This document shows positions 60,378 to 64,000 of a stretch of 64,000 nt of DNA, piece by piece (position 1 is the first letter of the stretch; every line of letters starts with the position of its first letter). The DNA is from Spirodela intermedia. Lineage: Eukaryota > Streptophyta > Magnoliopsida > Alismatales > Araceae. Under the pieces are notes generated by a model. That model did not search any database. It was not told the origin of the DNA and saw only the letters and a program-made list of their open reading frames with translations. Location of the stretch: positions 2,201,001 through 2,265,000 of the forward strand of contig LR746278.1 in NCBI GenBank assembly GCA_902729315.2, read 5' to 3'. The translations under genes and the position numbers were made by a program.

Positions 60378-61148
60378 CTAGAGGTACCACTTCCAGATCT
60401 TAATCCTCAGCTCCACATTGCATGAGGCGTCTGGCGAGGAAACCGTGGGGGAGACCTTACCCTTGGGGACCGCGACGTTGATCCCATCGCAGGTTACCCT
60501 AATCCGGACCCTCTTCGTCTTCATCCCCCCGAGCTTGACACCGGCCTTCGTCTCAAGCCGGATCTCCAGCGCTAGACTGCTCTTCTTCTTCAGATCTGAC
60601 GCCGCAGAGGTCTCCAGACTCTGCCCGGCGCTTGCCACCGTCGTCTTCAGCAGAGTCGTGTTCCTCGCCTCATGGACGAAGGAAGGGAACGAGCCGTCCC
60701 CGATCCCGACGCCGCCAGTGGAGACGGAGACGGAGATGGAGTCGTAGACGAAGACAAGCTTCTTGTTAGGGTTGCGAGCGGCCAGCGACACGTTCAACCG
60801 GGAGCTGAGGGCGTTTGCGGTGGTGACATTGAACGCCGAGAGGCTGATCGACGAGACGGAGAACGACGGCCGGTGAGGTCTGTACAGCACGTAGAAGATT
60901 CCCCCCGCGATGGCCGCCATGAAGATCAGCGCGAGCAGGATAAGCGTAATCCAGCAGCAGCAGCAGCAGAGGCTGCACCGGCGGCCGCCTCGCCGGCGGG
61001 CCTTGCTCTGCTGCGGCCGGTAGATCGGCCGCGCCGATCCGTACATCTGCGCCTTCGGCGCCGGAAACGCTGGCCCCGCCGCAGCGCCGCCGGCCGCCGC
61101 CCCGTTTGCGCCACCATGCTTGGCGGACGGGTAGATCCTCTCCGCCAT
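60378..61148 (-). CDS. NDR1/HIN1-like (NHL) protein with LEA_2 domain
   Basis: Single-exon gene of 256 residues. The N-terminal cytosolic part is Ala/Gly-rich then basic (KARRRGGRRC), followed by a run of cysteines (CCCCC, 61-65, possible palmitoylation) and one membrane segment at about 66-88 (WITLILLALIFMAAIAGGIF). The extracytosolic part carries the LEA_2/water-stress domain: PSFSVSSISLSAFNVT, LAARNPNKKLVFVYDSISVS, and a C-terminal beta-rich region ending ELRIKIWKWYL. NPNKK is the NHL motif; several N-x-S/T sites are present. NHL proteins act at the plasma membrane in pathogen and stress responses. The open frame extends 42 codons upstream, but the ATG at 61148 (MAERIYPS) matches the family start. 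Confidence 0.93.
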   Translation of the reverse strand: MAERIYPSAKHGGANGAAAGGAAAGPAFPAPKAQMYGSARPIYRPQQSKARRRGGRRCSLCCCCCWITLILLALIFMAAIAGGIFYVLYRPHRPSFSVSSISLSAFNVTTANALSSRLNVSLAARNPNKKLVFVYDSISVSVSTGGVGIGDGSFPSFVHEARNTTLLKTTVASAGQSLETSAASDLKKKSSLALEIRLETKAGVKLGGMKTKRVRIRVTCDGINVAVPKGKVSPTVSSPDASCNVELRIKIWKWYL

Positions 61149-64000
61149 TCGCTCTCCTCCGAGATCCAACTCCCTGGCCAGGAACGGAGTGGGAGGGTTT
61201 ATACCCGAGAGAGGAGAGAGAGAGAGAGAGAAGCAGAGAAGGTAGTGGGAAGAGAACGTTAGAGGAGAAAACAACCCTTCACCGCACCGAGATGCTTCAA
61301 ACGCACCTAACTATGACTCGCCTCTTACTGCAAACAGCCAGCCAGCTGCTTACGAAGAGGAGGGGAGGAGAGAGAGAGAGAGCGAGAACGCAGCAATTGG
61401 ACGGCCATAAACCCATCAGGAGCACGAGCCCAACAGAGAGGGTGGCTCGTCGTTGATAATAAATGCTGGAGCGGGCGAGCCGCACCATCCTTGAGAGGAG
61501 GCGACTTCGCGTGGGCCCCACTTGCTTGCTGCCCACAATTCCCTGGTTTGCGGTTGAGAATTTAGAAATGGCCGGAGATGCGTGGCTCCAGTTTGCAGCC
61601 ACTCATCCTGCGAGACAGCTTGCCGAGGCCATATAAATAATGTTGGCCCACCTGTAGACAGTCAGTCACGTCAGCTGGGACTGAAATCAAAGTTCGAGTC
61701 AAAGGAGGCCAGTGACGAAGCCATAGTCCAGGACTTAACGGACCAGTCCATGCAGGTGATAATGGACTCGGGCCTAATAAGACCCATTAGGAAAGCCCAA
61801 TAATCCCAACAAGGGCCGCCGGACCGGGCTTTATTAGTGGGCTTGATCCAGGATGAGACCCAACAAATGCACATTCCTGGCCCATGAAGGCACAACATAT
61901 CCTGACCCAATAAGGCCCCACTTAAGAAAGCCCATTAATGGCACAGTGTTCCTGTTAAGTCCAGAAACCTAACGGGCCACAGGACCGGGCTTTAGTGGTG
62001 GGCTCGATCCAGGTTGAGACCCAACACATGCACAGGCCCTGCCCATGAAGATACAACGGATACGGGCCCAAAAGCCCAACTTAATTAGTCCATTATTGAA
62101 ACAGTGTTCCTGTCATGTTCAGAGACATAACGGGCCGCAAAGATCGGGCTGTCGTGGTGGGCTCGATTCAGACTGAGACCCCAACGAAGGCATGGGCCTG
62201 GCTCATCAACACCGTTAGTCTCACTCCAACTCGGAATCTCAATCTAGGCCACACAATATTATAAAAGGTGAGATGTAGGCCCGGCCCACGTTAATGTCTT
62301 TTTTTTAGCAACGATAAACTTCCGAAAGCGAAAGCTGGGCTGGGCCAGCTATACGCCCTACACTTCTACGCCAAAAAAAGTTTCCCTTCTCTCCGATCTA
62401 CCCACTCGTATTCCCTCCCTGCGTCGTACTCACCGTCCTGGTCGCATTATATGCCTTCCCGCTCTCTCTCTCCATCCCCACCAATCGGGACCATCTAACC
62501 CCTTCAATGTGTCAGTCATATCCACTCCTAATTGTTGAGAATAACATCACATTAATTACTACAGAAACAAAACGTTCGTAGAGATGGGCTACACCATCTC
62601 ACTGTCGACTAGCTTTGAATTAAATGATCTAACAATTATAACACTAATAAGCTTTGTCCGCATGTCCAGGCCGGCACTCTCGGTGCAGTCACCGTCGTTG
62701 ACAGAGTGGAGAGAATGGGGGGAATCAGCAAGATCTTAACGGGCCATGCTGATGTGCCCCCTCCCGTCTTCCGATCAAACACCGAATTTGGTCTTGGTTC
62801 GTAGAAAAGGGCTGGAGGATATTGAGTGATGGTTGGAAGTCCCCCACTCACATAGGAGATAAACTTCAAATACACGTAGAGCGACAAGCTAGTTAGGATT
62901 CATCCAAGGCCCGATTCATTCAAAAAAGTCGGAATATTTGTGAAAAAAACACTCATTCGAAGTCTTCGTCGATGACAATCCATGCATCGCGATTGTTGAG
63001 TACGTGGGCGCAAGAACGGTGTGGACCAGCTCCACGTGCCCATGGAGGGTGTTGGGGGGGGCGAGATGGACCCAGTTGACATTGGCCCAAATCACACGTG
63101 CGCCTTTCGTGGCGGTGTGGTCGCTGTGGGAGATCGTCCTCTTCCCGAGGCCTTATCCTGGGCTTGCAGTCCCCACTGCCACTTGTCATTCTTCCAGCTT
63201 CATGCCACTCCGGGCGCTGTTGTCGTTGACACTATGAACTGTATCGCATTCGGTAATCGGATGCGGCTCTGTCGGTGGAAGGAATCCACCCGTCCAACTG
63301 GGTCGACGAGGAGGGACCGAGAGACGTGGCCGGTGGCCCACACAAGATGTCGATTTGCCGAACACATGGCAGGGACGATCTGTATTATTGACTTCTTGGG
63401 CTATTTATTTCTTTCCAATTTGATGCGGACTTCTGATATTTTCTGCCGACGCTAGAAGTATACCACGTGAGGAATATCCAAAGCTGATGGGTCGGTAAGA
63501 TTGGAGATTAATAATGCACGCACATTTTTCAACCCCAAGTGAAAGAAGAAGAAGAAGTCAATGCACGGTACCTCTGGGCTTAACCAGGTCGAGTCAAGGC
63601 CTGCAGGTGGCGTGGGTTGGTTGGGTCTTCTCTGTTAGCAACTAATAAGCCAACCTAACCCATATTATTCCGGGTGCCTATAGTATTGAAGGATACTTTT
63701 GAGGACAATAAAATATTATTTTATGGAAATAAATAAATATATGGATCACATGGAGGGCGGATGCAGATATACAGGGCTCCAGAGATAATTCATTGAGAGT
63801 ATCTTCAGCACAGGTTTTTTTGATATTCCCGTGGCTACATTACTAAGCCTTTTGAGAAGCCAAAAAACTCTCCCCAAGGGCGGCATTCACGTTCATGGAA
63901 ACTCGCCACTGAAACGATAGCAGCGGGCTAATCTTCGCTAGCTACATACAGAGGAGGCCAACGGGGCGTCACTGCCTTGCAAGTGAAAACACTAGTCAAA
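61149..64000. other. Right-end non-coding region
   Basis: Contains the NHL promoter (GA tracts at about 61210-61231 and 61369-61384), the 158-bp tandem repeat at 61815-62215, and otherwise unremarkable sequence to the window end. Open stretches at 62636-63455 on both strands are short, mostly start at non-ATG codons and lack recognisable domains. Confidence 0.5.
61815..62215 (+). repeat. Three tandem copies of a ~158-bp unit rich in GGGCC motifs
   Basis: Units start with GGGCCGCCGGACCGGGCTTT (61815), GGGCCACAGGACCGGGCTTT (61974) and GGGCCGCAAAGATCGGGCTG (62132), spacings 159 and 158 bp. Each continues with GTGGGCTCGATCCAG, TGAGACCCAAC, GCCCATGAAG, CAGTGTTCCTGT. Many TGGGC/GCCCA hexamers lie inside. 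Confidence 0.85.

Noticed and set aside
60672-61262. 196-codon plus-strand frame antisense to the NHL gene
   Set aside because: Composition artefact of GC-rich coding DNA on the other strand; the minus frame has clear LEA_2 features.
62953-63240. Minus-strand open stretch (about 57 codons) ending in NNRDAWIVIDEDFE, and overlapping plus-strand frames to 63455
   Set aside because: The minus stretch looks protein-like, but it is bounded by stops, has no ATG in its frame and no recognisable family. The plus frames start at non-ATG codons. Not enough to call a gene.
1-64000. tRNA genes, rRNA, CRISPR arrays, or conserved plant miRNA sequences
   Set aside because: No B-box-like TTCGAATC arm with a matching cloverleaf, no regular short-repeat/spacer array, and none of the common mature miRNA sequences I looked for by eye were found; a covariance-model scan would be decisive.

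Overview
The window is nuclear DNA of a flowering plant. The genes have many GT-AG introns. They include plant-restricted families (CYP711A/MAX1, class A heat stress factor, bHLH87-like, NHL/LEA_2, DUF3511, arabinogalactan peptide). Coding exons are GC-rich, sometimes strongly so at the 5' end, while introns and spacers are AT-rich, and (GA/CT)n microsatellites are everywhere. The GC-rich exons lean towards a monocot or early-diverging angiosperm, but this is inference only. No bacterial, viral or CRISPR features are seen.

Left part (1-19.7 kb): a PP2A B55 regulatory subunit gene (minus, truncated by the left edge) diverges from NDUFS7/PSST of mitochondrial complex I (plus). Mitochondrial ATP synthase subunit g (plus) and a mitochondrial-type RPS15a/uS8 gene (minus) follow. 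The RPS15a gene diverges from an uncharacterised 231-residue multi-pass membrane protein (plus). Three consecutive genes therefore encode mitochondrial proteins, and two of the promoters here carry clusters of TGGGCC/T (site II) elements.

Middle (19.7-40 kb): an arabinogalactan peptide, a single-exon bHLH factor (minus) and a DUF3511 protein (minus). Then comes the most unusual locus: an 11-exon casein kinase 1 family gene (minus, 31.8-38.5 kb). Its frame is intact across every inferred splice junction, but the catalytic HRD and DFG aspartates are replaced (HRN, GFS), so it predicts a pseudokinase. The segment carrying its last two exons lies in a four-unit tandem array (28.3-32.1 kb, units about 0.9-1.0 kb). 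Its second intron holds an inverted repeat of about 2.9 kb (foldback-like).

Right part (40-64 kb): CYP711A (MAX1-type, strigolactone pathway), a small secreted cysteine-rich peptide, a class A heat stress factor with an apparent GC-AG intron, an acidic FHA protein convergent with it (118 bp between stop codons), a 12-exon metallo-beta-lactamase-fold hydrolase, an hnRNP A/B-like two-RRM glycine-rich protein, a mitochondrial carrier (BTL type, minus) and an NHL/LEA_2 membrane protein (minus). The last 2.8 kb is non-coding and contains a 158-bp tandem repeat.

The genes do not form a pathway. All exon boundaries were inferred by eye from splice dinucleotides, phase and family knowledge, without transcript evidence.
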